Positions 24,878 through 33,688 of a DNA stretch of 64,000 nucleotides are shown here, in pieces. Within the stretch, counting starts at the first letter, position 1. Each line of letters begins with the position of its first letter. The stretch lies in contig NZ_VFMU01000001.1 of assembly GCF_006715225.1 (NCBI RefSeq), positions 2,418,001 to 2,482,000 of the forward strand. The letters run 5' to 3'. Position numbers and translations under genes: made by a program. Under the pieces are notes generated by a model. The model ran no database searches and was not told where the DNA came from. It saw nothing but the letters and a program-made list of their open reading frames with translations. Source of the DNA: Arthrobacter sp. SLBN-112 (GTDB lineage: Bacteria; Actinomycetota; Actinomycetes; Actinomycetales; Micrococcaceae).

Positions 24878-26697
24878 ATGCCGGCGATCTCCGCCTGGAA
24901 TTCCTGAACGACGGCGGACCGCTTCAGTTTCAGGGACGGTGTCAGGTGCCCGGACTCCACAGTGAATTCGGCATCCAGCAGCCTGAACGTGCGCACCGAC
25001 TCCGCCTTGGACACCGTCTGGTTGGCCAGGTCCACTGCCTCCTGCAGGGCAGCCAGGATGTCCGGGTCCTTCGCGGCTTCGCGGAGGGGGAGCGGAGGCA
25101 GGCCGCGCTCTGACCGCCAGTTGGCAACCCCGTCCGGGTCCAGGGTCAGCAGGGCTGACACGAACGGCCTGCCGTCGCCAACCACCACGGCATGCCCCAC
25201 GAGTTGGTGGCTGCGGATTTTCTCCTCCAACGGCCCGGGCGCCACGTTCTTGCCGCCCGCCGTGACCAGGAGGTCCTTCTTGCGGCCCGTGACGGTAAGG
25301 AAGCCGTCCTTGTCGAGTTCGCCAAGGTCTCCGGTGCGGAGGAATCCGTCCACAAACGCTTCGGCGTCCGCCTCCGGATTGGCGTGGTAGCCCCGGAAGA
25401 CGCCAATTCCCTTCACCAGGATTTCGCCGTCCCCGGCAACGCGGATGGTGGTGCCCGGAATGGGGATGCCCACTGTTCCCACCTTGGTGCGGGAGGGCGT
25501 GTTGGCAGTGCACGGCGCCGTGGTCTCGGTCAGCCCGTACCCTTCCAGGACGGGAATGCCCACGCCACGGAAGAAATGGGCATCCTCGGAAGCCAGGGGG
25601 CTGGCGCCGGAGACGGTGTATCCCACCTCGCCGCCCATCGCCTGGCGCAGCCGCGGGTAGACCAGCCGGTCGTACACTCCGTGCCGGATCCGGCTGAGCA
25701 GGCCCGGGCCCGATCCGTCGCCGCGGCTGTGGCGGTCCTGTTCGCGTGAGTACTCGATGGCGGCAGCTGTTGCGGCCTCGAAGAGCCTGCCCTTGCCTGC
25801 CACAGCGGCTTTGTGCGCGGCAGTTGCCCGGACTTTCTCAAAGATGCGCGGCACTACCAGCAGGAAGGTGGGCCGGAACGTTCCGAGGTCGTCCAGGAGC
25901 TGGGCGGCACCCGGGGTGTGGCCCAGGGTTGCCCCGGCAGTAAGGCATACCACCTGGACGGCGCGGGCCAGCACGTGGGCCAGCGGCAGGAACATCAGGG
26001 TGCGGGCCTGGTCCTTTTGCAGGATTTCGGGCAGGAACGCAACGATGTTCTTGGCCACCAGGGCAAAGTTCCCGTGCGTGATCTCGCACCCTTTAGGTTT
26101 GCCCGTGGTGCCGGAGGTGTAGACCAATGAGGCGAGGTCGGCCAAACCTGCACGGCTGCGCTGCCGTTCCAGTTCAGCGTCACTGACTCCGGTGCCTGCA
26201 GCGGCGAGGCTGGCAAGGTCCGGAGCCTCGCCGTCGTAATCCATCCGCACCACGTTGACCAGGCGGTCGCTGAGCTCGGCGGAACCGGCCACCACGCCGC
26301 TTACCAGCTGCACTGTGGCGCGGTCGCCGGCGAAGACACGGCGGACCCCTGCATCCTTGATGATCCACTCCACCTGGCTGGCGGAGGACGTTTCATAAAT
26401 GGGCACCGTGACGCCGCCAGCGAACCAGATGGCGAAGTCCACCAGCGTCCATTCGAACGAGGTGCGGGACATGACGGCTACGGTGTCGCCGGGCTCCAGG
26501 CCTCCGGCGATGAGCCCCTTGGCCAGGGCACTGACGTCCTGGAGGAATTTCTGCGCCGTGACGTCGACCCAGCCGTTGGGGCCCTTCCGCCGGTACAGTG
26601 CGTGGGCCGGATTGGCGGCGTGCTGCTCCAGCAGCAGGTCAGTCACGTTGCTGTTGGCGTCAAGCTCAACCAGCAGTTCCGTGCTCGCTTCTCTCAC
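24868..26697 (-). CDS. Long-chain fatty acid-CoA ligase (AMP-forming)
   Basis: This enzyme activates fatty acids to acyl-CoA through an acyl-AMP. The 609-residue protein shows the P-loop-like SLVYTSGTTGKPKGCEITHGN near residue 185, GYGLTETTAPCTAN near 395, and the hinge region TGDLGELDKDGFLTVTGRKKDLLVTAGGKNV near 475. This is the FadD15-like class (long N-terminal and YETSSASQVEWIIKDAG). The open frame extends upstream, but similarity begins at VREASTELLVELD, so I use the GTG at 26697, with CGGAG about 8 bases upstream. It follows the O-mannosyltransferase gene by 67 bp on the same strand and may share its transcript. Confidence 0.93.
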   Translation of the reverse strand: MREASTELLVELDANSNVTDLLLEQHAANPAHALYRRKGPNGWVDVTAQKFLQDVSALAKGLIAGGLEPGDTVAVMSRTSFEWTLVDFAIWFAGGVTVPIYETSSASQVEWIIKDAGVRRVFAGDRATVQLVSGVVAGSAELSDRLVNVVRMDYDGEAPDLASLAAAGTGVSDAELERQRSRAGLADLASLVYTSGTTGKPKGCEITHGNFALVAKNIVAFLPEILQKDQARTLMFLPLAHVLARAVQVVCLTAGATLGHTPGAAQLLDDLGTFRPTFLLVVPRIFEKVRATAAHKAAVAGKGRLFEAATAAAIEYSREQDRHSRGDGSGPGLLSRIRHGVYDRLVYPRLRQAMGGEVGYTVSGASPLASEDAHFFRGVGIPVLEGYGLTETTAPCTANTPSRTKVGTVGIPIPGTTIRVAGDGEILVKGIGVFRGYHANPEADAEAFVDGFLRTGDLGELDKDGFLTVTGRKKDLLVTAGGKNVAPGPLEEKIRSHQLVGHAVVVGDGRPFVSALLTLDPDGVANWRSERGLPPLPLREAAKDPDILAALQEAVDLANQTVSKAESVRTFRLLDAEFTVESGHLTPSLKLKRSAVVQEFQAEIAGIYG

Positions 26698-26764
26698 AGC
26701 CGGTCTCCGTTTCCGCTGCCATGCCGCGGCAGCGGCTCCTTCAGGTCTCTGTTGCCATCCTGCC

Positions 26765-28483
26765 CTAGATCCAGGACGGCATCCACATCCGGACCTTCCA
26801 GTCGACGTAGGGGATGACTTCTGCGGCCCAAATCGGGTAGAAGAACGCCGACAGCAGGACTGCCGCCGCAAGGAACAGGACCACCAGGTACATCCCGGAG
26901 CGCCGGCGCCACGGCGGGTCCGTAGCCCGGCCCAGGACCAACCCCAGGCAGTACACCAGCGCCAGGACCAGGAACGGTTCGAAGGATACCGCGTAGAAGT
27001 AGAACATGGTCCGCTCCGGGTACATGAACCACGGAAGATAGCCCGCGCCGACGCCGGCCAGCACGGCCCCGGCCCGCCAGTCCCGGCGTCCCACCCACCA
27101 GAAGAGCAGGACCACCAGGGAGATGGCTGCGGCCCACCAAACCAGCGGGTTCCCGACGGACAAGATGGCGGAGGTGCACTTTTCCACGTCACAGCCGGGG
27201 GTGCCCTGGGACGGGGATTCATAAAAGAACGACGTCGGCCGCCCCATCACCAGCCAGCTCCACGCACTTGCCTGGTAGGGGTGCTCGGAGCTCAGTCCCT
27301 GATGGAACTTGTACGCTTCGAGGTGGTAGTGGACAAGCGACCGGACGGAGTCAGGCAGCCAGCCCCATTCCGTTGAGGGGTTGGTTTCAGCCCAGTGGCG
27401 GAAGTAGGCGTTCTCGGACAGGAACCAGCCCGTCCATGTGGCGGAGTAGACAATGGCTGCCACGGGCACCATGGCGGTGAAGGCGGGAATTCCGTCCCGG
27501 ATCGCGCCGCCGCTGATCCAGCCGCGGATGCCCGCCACGCGCCGGGCGTTGAGGTCCCACAGCACGGTGAGGAGGCCGAATCCGGCGAGGAAGAACAGGC
27601 CGGACCACTTGGTGCCCACCGCCAGGCCCAGGCAGACTCCGGCAGCCACCCGCCACCAGCGCACACCCAGCCATGGCCCGGACAGCAGCGCCCCGGCCGC
27701 GGGCTGCCCGCCGTTCGCGGCAGCGGTCCGGGCAAGCCGCCCTGCCAGGCGCCGCCGCCCGTCGTCGCGGTCCATCAGCAGGGCGCTGAAGGCGGCAAGG
27801 ATCCAGAACGTCAGGAAGATGTCCAGCAGGGACGTCCTGGACATCACCAGATGGTGGCCGTCGACGGCGAGGAGCAGCCCCGCGGCGCCGGCGAGCGGAA
27901 GCGAGCGGAACAGTTTCAAAGCGATCAGGGAGACCAGCAACACCGTGAGGGTGCCCGTGAGGGCTGCGGCGAAGCGCCAGCCATAAGGGTTGTCCGGCCC
28001 GAACAGCCACATGCCGGCTGCGATCATCCACTTGCCCACGGGCGGGTGGACCACATACTCGGGTGTGTTCAGCAGGACGTCAGGGTTGCCTGCGTTGAAG
28101 GAATCATTTGCCTTGTCCGGCCAGCTGCGTTCATAGCCGCTGATGAGGTAGGAGTAGGCGTCCTTGACGTAATAGGTTTCGTCGAACACCAGTTTGTGCG
28201 GCACCTCAAGGCGGATGAAGCGGAGGAGGCCGCCCACAACTGCCGTCAGGACCGGGACCAGGACACACCAGAGCCGGAGTGTCGGTGGATAGTCCCGCCA
28301 GGACGTGCCGGCGCCGGTAAGCCTTGCCCTCAGAGCCTCGACGGTGAACGCCTCATCAGGCCGGCTGATCCAGGGGCGGGCAACCTTCCCTGCAGGCTTC
28401 GTCCCGGTTGCTCCGGTTCCGCCAGGGGATTCCGCCGGGCCGGGCTTCCCGGGCCCCGTGGGCCGCGTCGAGGTCTGCGTCAC
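26765..28483 (-). CDS. Protein O-mannosyltransferase (Pmt, GT39)
   Basis: This membrane enzyme transfers mannose from polyprenyl-phosphate-mannose to Ser/Thr of secreted proteins. The 572-residue protein has a disordered N-terminus and about ten membrane helices. The first outer loop holds VPHKLVFDETYYVKDAYS, with the catalytic DE pair, followed by VHPPVGKWMIAAGMWLFG, both diagnostic. It is the likely orthologue of M. tuberculosis Rv1002c, which is also adjacent and divergent to rsmI (Rv1003). I chose the GTG at 28483 since TAGCAT lies 7 bases upstream; an in-frame ATG three codons earlier (28492) lies within the promoter box and is less likely. Confidence 0.92.
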   Translation of the reverse strand: MTQTSTRPTGPGKPGPAESPGGTGATGTKPAGKVARPWISRPDEAFTVEALRARLTGAGTSWRDYPPTLRLWCVLVPVLTAVVGGLLRFIRLEVPHKLVFDETYYVKDAYSYLISGYERSWPDKANDSFNAGNPDVLLNTPEYVVHPPVGKWMIAAGMWLFGPDNPYGWRFAAALTGTLTVLLVSLIALKLFRSLPLAGAAGLLLAVDGHHLVMSRTSLLDIFLTFWILAAFSALLMDRDDGRRRLAGRLARTAAANGGQPAAGALLSGPWLGVRWWRVAAGVCLGLAVGTKWSGLFFLAGFGLLTVLWDLNARRVAGIRGWISGGAIRDGIPAFTAMVPVAAIVYSATWTGWFLSENAYFRHWAETNPSTEWGWLPDSVRSLVHYHLEAYKFHQGLSSEHPYQASAWSWLVMGRPTSFFYESPSQGTPGCDVEKCTSAILSVGNPLVWWAAAISLVVLLFWWVGRRDWRAGAVLAGVGAGYLPWFMYPERTMFYFYAVSFEPFLVLALVYCLGLVLGRATDPPWRRRSGMYLVVLFLAAAVLLSAFFYPIWAAEVIPYVDWKVRMWMPSWI

Positions 28484-28490
28484 GAGCCCC

Positions 28491-28496
28491 ATGCTA
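28491..28496 (-). promoter_or_regulatory. Leaderless-type -10 box of the O-mannosyltransferase gene
   Basis: On the minus strand TAGCAT is followed by GGGGCTC (7 bases) and then GTG (28483). The divergent rsmI -10 box is 30 bases away. Confidence 0.55.
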
Positions 28497-28525
28497 CCTT
28501 TTGCGACTGGAAGACCCGGCGGCAG

Positions 28526-28531
28526 TAGGCT
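28526..28531 (+). promoter_or_regulatory. Leaderless-type -10 box of rsmI
   Basis: TAGGCT is followed by TGGGAG (6 bases) and then the GTG at 28538. The GGGAG abuts the start and is too close to act as a ribosome-binding site. Confidence 0.6.
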
Positions 28532-28537
28532 TGGGAG

Positions 28538-29413
28538 GTGGACCCCAACCCCAGCCCCCTTTCCGAAACCGCCCCTGCGACCGCGGGGCGGATCGTCCTT
28601 GCCGCCACTCCCATCGGAAACACCGGAGATGCCTCAGCCCGCCTGGTGGAACTGCTGGGCACCGCGGACATCGTGGCGGCCGAGGATACCCGGCGCCTCC
28701 ACCGCCTGGTGCAAAGCCTGGGCGTTGCCGTCGCGGGACGCGTCATCAGCTACCACGAGCACAATGAGGCCACCAGGACTTCTGAACTCCTGGACCAGGT
28801 GCGTGCCGGCAGTACCCTCCTCATGGTCACCGACGCCGGGATGCCAGCGGTCTCTGATCCGGGTTTCCGGCTGGTGGAGGGTGCCATCGCGGCGGGACTT
28901 CCCGTCACCGCGGTTCCCGGCCCCTCCGCGGTCCTCACGGCGCTGGCATTGTCTGGCCTGCCCACGGACCGGTTCTGCTTCGAGGGGTTCCTTCCCCGCA
29001 AGGCCGGCGAAAGGGCCTCCCGCCTGGCGGACCTTGCCGGGGAGCGGCGCACCATGGTGTTCTTCGAGGCACCGCACCGGCTGGAGGCAATGCTGCGCGC
29101 GCTGCGCGAGCGGTTCGGACCGGACCGCCGCATCGCAGTATGCCGGGAACTGACCAAAACCTACGAAGAAGTCATCCGCGGCACTGTTGGCGAATTGCTC
29201 CAGTGGGCTGAGGACACGGAGGTCCGCGGCGAGATCGCCGTGGTGCTCGGCGGGGCACCGGAACAGGCAGCCGGTACCCCGGAGGACCACGTGGCCGCGG
29301 TCAACGAACTGGTGGCCCAGGGCATCCGGCTGAAGGAGGCCGTCGCCGCCGTCGCCGAAGATGTCCGGGTCAGCAAACGGGAGCTCTACTCCGCTGTCCT
29401 TGCCGCCCGGTAG
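28538..29413 (+). CDS. rsmI: 16S rRNA (cytidine1402-2'-O)-methyltransferase
   Basis: RsmI methylates the ribose of C1402 in the decoding centre of 16S rRNA with SAM. The 291-residue protein shows the SAM-binding tetrapyrrole methylase fold motifs: LAATPIGNTGDAS (21-33), VAAEDTRRL (47-55), LMVTDAGMPAVSDPG near 103, AVPGPSAVLTALALSG near 127, and FFEAPHRL near 178. Length is normal. The GTG start has an appropriately placed TAGGCT box and no usable ribosome-binding site. It is divergent from the O-mannosyltransferase gene with only 54 bp between starts. Confidence 0.96.
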   Translation: MDPNPSPLSETAPATAGRIVLAATPIGNTGDASARLVELLGTADIVAAEDTRRLHRLVQSLGVAVAGRVISYHEHNEATRTSELLDQVRAGSTLLMVTDAGMPAVSDPGFRLVEGAIAAGLPVTAVPGPSAVLTALALSGLPTDRFCFEGFLPRKAGERASRLADLAGERRTMVFFEAPHRLEAMLRALRERFGPDRRIAVCRELTKTYEEVIRGTVGELLQWAEDTEVRGEIAVVLGGAPEQAAGTPEDHVAAVNELVAQGIRLKEAVAAVAEDVRVSKRELYSAVLAAR

Positions 29414-29596
29414 CCAGCCCCAAACCCATCTTCCGGTTTCCTGTGCAGGTGCACAGCGAAGCTGTGATCCCGCAGTGCGCAACGGCGTAGACCGGGGGAG
29501 TGGCCCGCAGTAGTCTGACTGTTAATCAGCCCCATGATCCCGGTCACTCCGGCCGCGGCGACGGGCTGCCACAACCCTACTGACGAGGGAGTCATC

Positions 29597-31096
29597 GTGA
29601 CTGTCACTGCACAGCCGGCCGTTACCGCCGAGCGCGAAACCCGGCTTTTGGCCTCCGTTCCCACCGGACTGCTCATCAACGGTGAGTGGCGCGACGCCGC
29701 ATCAGGCAAGACGTTCGACGTGGAGGATCCCGCCACCGGGAAGGTGCTGCTGAGCATTGCTGACGCCGGTCCCGAGGATGGTGCGGCCGCCCTGGATGCC
29801 GCCGCAGCCGCCCAGGAATCCTGGGCAAAGGTGCCGCCCCGCGAACGCGGCGAAATCCTCCGCCGGGCCTTCGACCTGGTGACCGAACGCGCAGACGACT
29901 TCGCCCTCCTGATGACCCTGGAAATGGGCAAGCCGCTGGCCGAAGCCCGCGGTGAAGTGACCTACGGCGCCGAGTTCCTGCGCTGGTTCTCCGAAGAAGC
30001 AGTACGCGCCTTCGGCCGCTACTCGGTCTCGCCCGACGGCAAGTCCCGCCTCCTGGTCACCAAGAAGCCGGTGGGCCCCTGCCTGCTGATCACCCCCTGG
30101 AACTTCCCGCTGGCCATGGCCACCCGCAAGATCGCGCCGGCCGTAGCCGCCGGCTGCACCATGGTGCTGAAGTCGGCCAACCTCACGCCGCTGACCTCGC
30201 AGCTGTTCGCCGCCGTCATGATGGAAGCCGGCCTGCCCGCCGGCGTCCTGAACGTCATTCCCACCTCCACGGCAGGCGCCACCACCGGGCCGCTGATCAA
30301 GGACTCCCGGCTGCGCAAGCTCTCCTTCACCGGCTCCACCGAAGTGGGCCGCCGCCTGCTGGCAGATGCGTCCGAAACCGTGCTGCGGACCTCGATGGAA
30401 CTGGGCGGCAACGCCCCGTTCCTGGTCTTCGAGGACGCAGACCTGGATGCAGCAGTGGCCGGAGCCATGCTGGCGAAGCTGCGGAACATGGGCGAAGCCT
30501 GCACCGCGGCCAACCGCTTCATCGTTCACGAGTCCGTTGCCGGTGAATTCGCGGAGAAGTTCGCGGCGAAGATGAAGGAGATGACCACCGCCCGCGGCAC
30601 GGAGCCCGAGTCCAAGGTGGGCCCGCTGATCGACGCCAAGAGCCGGGACAAGGTCCACGAGCTGGTGTCCGACGCCGTTGCCTCCGGTGCCAAGGCCGTC
30701 CTGGGCGGCGGACCGGTGGAGGGTCCCGGCTACTTCTACCAGCCCACCATCCTTTCCGGCGTCACCGAAGGCACCCGGATCCTGTCCGAGGAAATCTTCG
30801 GTCCCGTGGCCCCGATCATCACCTTCAGCAGCGAGGACGACGCTGTGCGGCTGGCCAACAACACCGAATACGGGCTGGTGGCCTACGTCTTCACCAAGGA
30901 CCTGAACCGTGGCATCCGGATGGGCGAAAAGCTCGAGACCGGCATGCTGGGCCTGAACGCCGGCGTCATCTCCAACGCTGCTGCACCCTTTGGCGGCGTG
31001 AAGCAGTCGGGCCTGGGTCGCGAAGGCGGGCTGGAAGGCATCGAGGAATACCTCTACACGCAGTACATCGGCATCGCCGACCCCTACGCCGGCTAG
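29597..31096 (+). CDS. gabD: Succinate-semialdehyde dehydrogenase [NAD(P)+]
   Basis: This aldehyde dehydrogenase oxidises succinate semialdehyde to succinate, the last step of the GABA shunt. The 499-residue protein has the ALDH motifs: WNFPLAMATRKIAPAVAAG near residue 172, the cofactor loop FTGSTEVGRRL near 240, MELGGNAP with the general-base Glu near 268, and NMGEACTAANRF with the catalytic Cys near 301. PFGGVKQSGLGREGG near the end is typical of SSADH. The open frame begins at 29534, but the GTG at 29597 has GAGGGAG 5 bases upstream and is the best start. TAGTCT at 29511 is a candidate -10 box. Assignment within ALDHs is by overall similarity; another aldehyde substrate is possible. Confidence 0.88.
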   Translation: MTVTAQPAVTAERETRLLASVPTGLLINGEWRDAASGKTFDVEDPATGKVLLSIADAGPEDGAAALDAAAAAQESWAKVPPRERGEILRRAFDLVTERADDFALLMTLEMGKPLAEARGEVTYGAEFLRWFSEEAVRAFGRYSVSPDGKSRLLVTKKPVGPCLLITPWNFPLAMATRKIAPAVAAGCTMVLKSANLTPLTSQLFAAVMMEAGLPAGVLNVIPTSTAGATTGPLIKDSRLRKLSFTGSTEVGRRLLADASETVLRTSMELGGNAPFLVFEDADLDAAVAGAMLAKLRNMGEACTAANRFIVHESVAGEFAEKFAAKMKEMTTARGTEPESKVGPLIDAKSRDKVHELVSDAVASGAKAVLGGGPVEGPGYFYQPTILSGVTEGTRILSEEIFGPVAPIITFSSEDDAVRLANNTEYGLVAYVFTKDLNRGIRMGEKLETGMLGLNAGVISNAAAPFGGVKQSGLGREGGLEGIEEYLYTQYIGIADPYAG

Positions 31097-31119
31097 TTCC
31101 GGCGGTTACCCAACCCTCA

Positions 31120-31150
31120 TGTGCCGGCCGGGGCTTCCCCGGCCGGCACA
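31120..31150. terminator. Hairpin between gabD and the transglutaminase gene
   Basis: TGTGCCGGCCGGGG (31120-31133) pairs perfectly with CCCCGGCCGGCACA (31137-31150) around a 3-base loop. There is no T-tract, but its place between convergent genes suggests termination both ways. Confidence 0.7.
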
Positions 31151-31156
31151 GCCCGT

Positions 31157-33688
31157 TCAGCTCCGCCCGGTCCGGCCGCCGTCGTCGGCCGCGGCTGCCC
31201 GGGAACGCCCTCCTGCGGCCGGTTGCACCGGCTTCAGGGGCCGGAAGAGCGCCGCAGCGCGCACCGCTTTGCGGATGGCCCTGCCGGCCGCGCTGAACGG
31301 CATCCGGAGCAGCAGGCCCAGCCTGCGCGTGACCGACAGCGGAAGCCACGCCGCTGACAAGCGCCTGGGCAGGGTGGCGTTCGCCCGGAGGGACGCTTCC
31401 ACGGCGGCCACACCGGCAGCAATGTCCTCGCCGGCCGGGCCGGCAATGATGTCCGGGGAGCCCGCACCGCCCGGGCGGCCGTAGCGGTACTGTTCGAACG
31501 CCGAGGTGAAGAACGACACTGCCTGGTGCGCGTCCTGGTCCATGCCGCCAGGCTCGCCCAACAGTTCAGCACGGAACCGGGCTGAGTAGGCCCTGGGGGT
31601 CTCGCTGTCCGCGGCGGGCAGGCCGTAATCGGTGCCGAGATCCCTGATCTCATTCCATGCCAGCGGGACTGCCACGTCCCGGTCCTTTGGACGCAACCGC
31701 CGCGACCTGGTGCCAAGGCGGACCAGGTGCGGGGCAGCCGCCAGGAGAACAAGGCCCATCACGGCGGACGCACCAAGGAGCCAGGGCATCAGTTGCGCGC
31801 CCTCGCCGGTGTTGCTGCCGCCGGCGCCGGGGACAGCCGGCGGCGTCGCGCTGGGGGATGCGGCGGGAACCGGTGCCGTGTCCGGAATGAGGCCGTCATT
31901 GCTGCCCAAGGAATCCGGAACGGAAGGTGCGGAGGCCTCGGTGGCATAATCCGGGACCACCCCGCGCGACGGCGTTGGCTCGAAGGGCACCCAGCCCAGG
32001 CCCTGGAAGTACAGTTCCGGCCAGGCATGGGCGTCGCGCGCATCCGCCTCATATTCCGGGAGGGCGCCCTGGCCGGACACAGACACGGTGGCCCCGGTCA
32101 ACCTGCCGGGGGCATAACCCACGGCGATCCTGCTGGGGATGCCTTCCAGCCTGGCCATCACCGCCATGGCCGAGGCGTAGTGGATGCAGTAGCCGCTCTT
32201 TTGCTGCAGGAAGTCAGCCAGGACGGAAAGGCCGTTGCCGTCGTAGCCGCCCTGCACCGGAGACTGCAGCGAGTACGTGAACTCGGACGAGCGCAGGTAC
32301 TTCTGGATGGCCATGGCCTTCTGGTACGGCGTCCCCGCAGCTCCGGTCACGGTCCGTGCAGTGTTCCTGACGATGTCGGGGACGTTGCCGGGAATCCGGG
32401 TGAAGATATCCGGAATACCCCGCACCGGCGCTGAGGACTGGGCCAGGAGCACAGCGGAAAGCTTGGGTACCGCCGAGGTCACCAGGTACTCCTGCCGCCG
32501 CGTGGTGGTGTCGGTGCCTTTGATGCTCAGCGTGGCGGGATCCCACGTCCACTGGCCGCCTAGCCCGCGGATGGTTTCAGGCGCGTACGGGACCGGCAGG
32601 TAGGGGCTGGTGAAGGCCCCGGCGTCGACGGCTGTCACCAGCCGCACCTGCTCATCGGCCAGGACCGCGTACCCGGGGTCGATCCGGCCGTCAAGGGGCA
32701 CCCTGGACGCGGTGCGGTCGTCCGGCCCCCACGAATCGCCGTCGAAGTTGTCCACCGTGACAGAGCGCAGGTAGAGGGGGTTGGGCGAATTGGTGGCGTA
32801 GGTGATCCTGCCGCTTCCGTCAGGCGTGCGGAGGCTGCTTCCCAGGGTGATCATCGGGTTCAGGCCGGTGGAGGCACCCCACGGATTGAGCCGTGAGCCC
32901 TGCGGGAACGTGCCGCGGTCGAACCCGGGAATTGCCAGGGGCAGCAGCAGGGTGGCCACCAGGGCCACGGCGCCCGTCAATATTGCCCTGCGCAGCAGGC
33001 CAGGGCTCCTGGCCGAGGCGCCCTGCAACCTGCCGTCGGGGGCAAACCACTGGCTGCAGGCAAGGATCAACAGGTATCCCGCCACGGTGGCGACGAAACT
33101 CCACACCCCCACACTCTGCGGCTTGATCATGGCCGGAACCACCAGCAGGGCAAGCAAACCGGTGCCGGAGGCGGCCGGCATCCCCAGCGGCACCGCGAGT
33201 GCGTCGACGAGGATCACCGCCAGGCCAAGCACAGCGCAGACCACCATGACGATCCCGGCGTTGGGTGCCACGGGGGCTGTCTCTGCCAGGACTGTCTCGC
33301 TGGCCCGCCGGATCAGCCGGTCCAGCTCCGGTAGGGTGGCGCCGGTGGGAACCACCCAAAGGAAACTGGAGCTGCGGAAGAACGTCAAGGTCAAGACGGC
33401 GCCCAGTGCCACGAACCCGCCTGCAGTGACCAGCAGGGGCTGGGCACGGACGGAACGCAGGACGGCCAGGGCGAATGCCACCACCAGCACCGTGGTCATT
33501 GCCGGCCAGTACCAGTTCCACCCCCGCAGGACACCGTTCAGGGACAGGGCGGCCCCGCAGACGGCCACCGTGATGGATGCCGCCATGGCCCATGGATAGG
33601 CGCCGGCACGCATCCGGCCCGCGGGCATCTCCGGACGTGGCTGTGCCTCGTGCCCGGCACCCGTTGGCCGGGCCGGTGCCATGGTCAT
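31157..33688 (-). CDS. TgpA-type membrane transglutaminase-like protein
   Basis: The 843-residue protein has about six N-terminal membrane helices (DUF3488/TgpA_N), an extracytoplasmic transglutaminase-like domain, one more helix (near residue 650) and a soluble tail. The Cys-His-Asp triad context is visible: SGYCIHYASAMAVMARLEGIPSRIAVGY near residue 525 and DAHAWPELYFQGLGWVPFEPTP near 583. Such proteins are thought to be envelope peptidases or transglutaminases; P. aeruginosa TgpA is essential. The ATG at 33688 overlaps the DUF58 stop by 4 bases (ATGA). The open frame continues upstream, but within the DUF58 gene. It is the third gene of the MoxR-DUF58-TgpA operon. Confidence 0.9.
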   Translation of the reverse strand: MTMAPARPTGAGHEAQPRPEMPAGRMRAGAYPWAMAASITVAVCGAALSLNGVLRGWNWYWPAMTTVLVVAFALAVLRSVRAQPLLVTAGGFVALGAVLTLTFFRSSSFLWVVPTGATLPELDRLIRRASETVLAETAPVAPNAGIVMVVCAVLGLAVILVDALAVPLGMPAASGTGLLALLVVPAMIKPQSVGVWSFVATVAGYLLILACSQWFAPDGRLQGASARSPGLLRRAILTGAVALVATLLLPLAIPGFDRGTFPQGSRLNPWGASTGLNPMITLGSSLRTPDGSGRITYATNSPNPLYLRSVTVDNFDGDSWGPDDRTASRVPLDGRIDPGYAVLADEQVRLVTAVDAGAFTSPYLPVPYAPETIRGLGGQWTWDPATLSIKGTDTTTRRQEYLVTSAVPKLSAVLLAQSSAPVRGIPDIFTRIPGNVPDIVRNTARTVTGAAGTPYQKAMAIQKYLRSSEFTYSLQSPVQGGYDGNGLSVLADFLQQKSGYCIHYASAMAVMARLEGIPSRIAVGYAPGRLTGATVSVSGQGALPEYEADARDAHAWPELYFQGLGWVPFEPTPSRGVVPDYATEASAPSVPDSLGSNDGLIPDTAPVPAASPSATPPAVPGAGGSNTGEGAQLMPWLLGASAVMGLVLLAAAPHLVRLGTRSRRLRPKDRDVAVPLAWNEIRDLGTDYGLPAADSETPRAYSARFRAELLGEPGGMDQDAHQAVSFFTSAFEQYRYGRPGGAGSPDIIAGPAGEDIAAGVAAVEASLRANATLPRRLSAAWLPLSVTRRLGLLLRMPFSAAGRAIRKAVRAAALFRPLKPVQPAAGGRSRAAAADDGGRTGRS

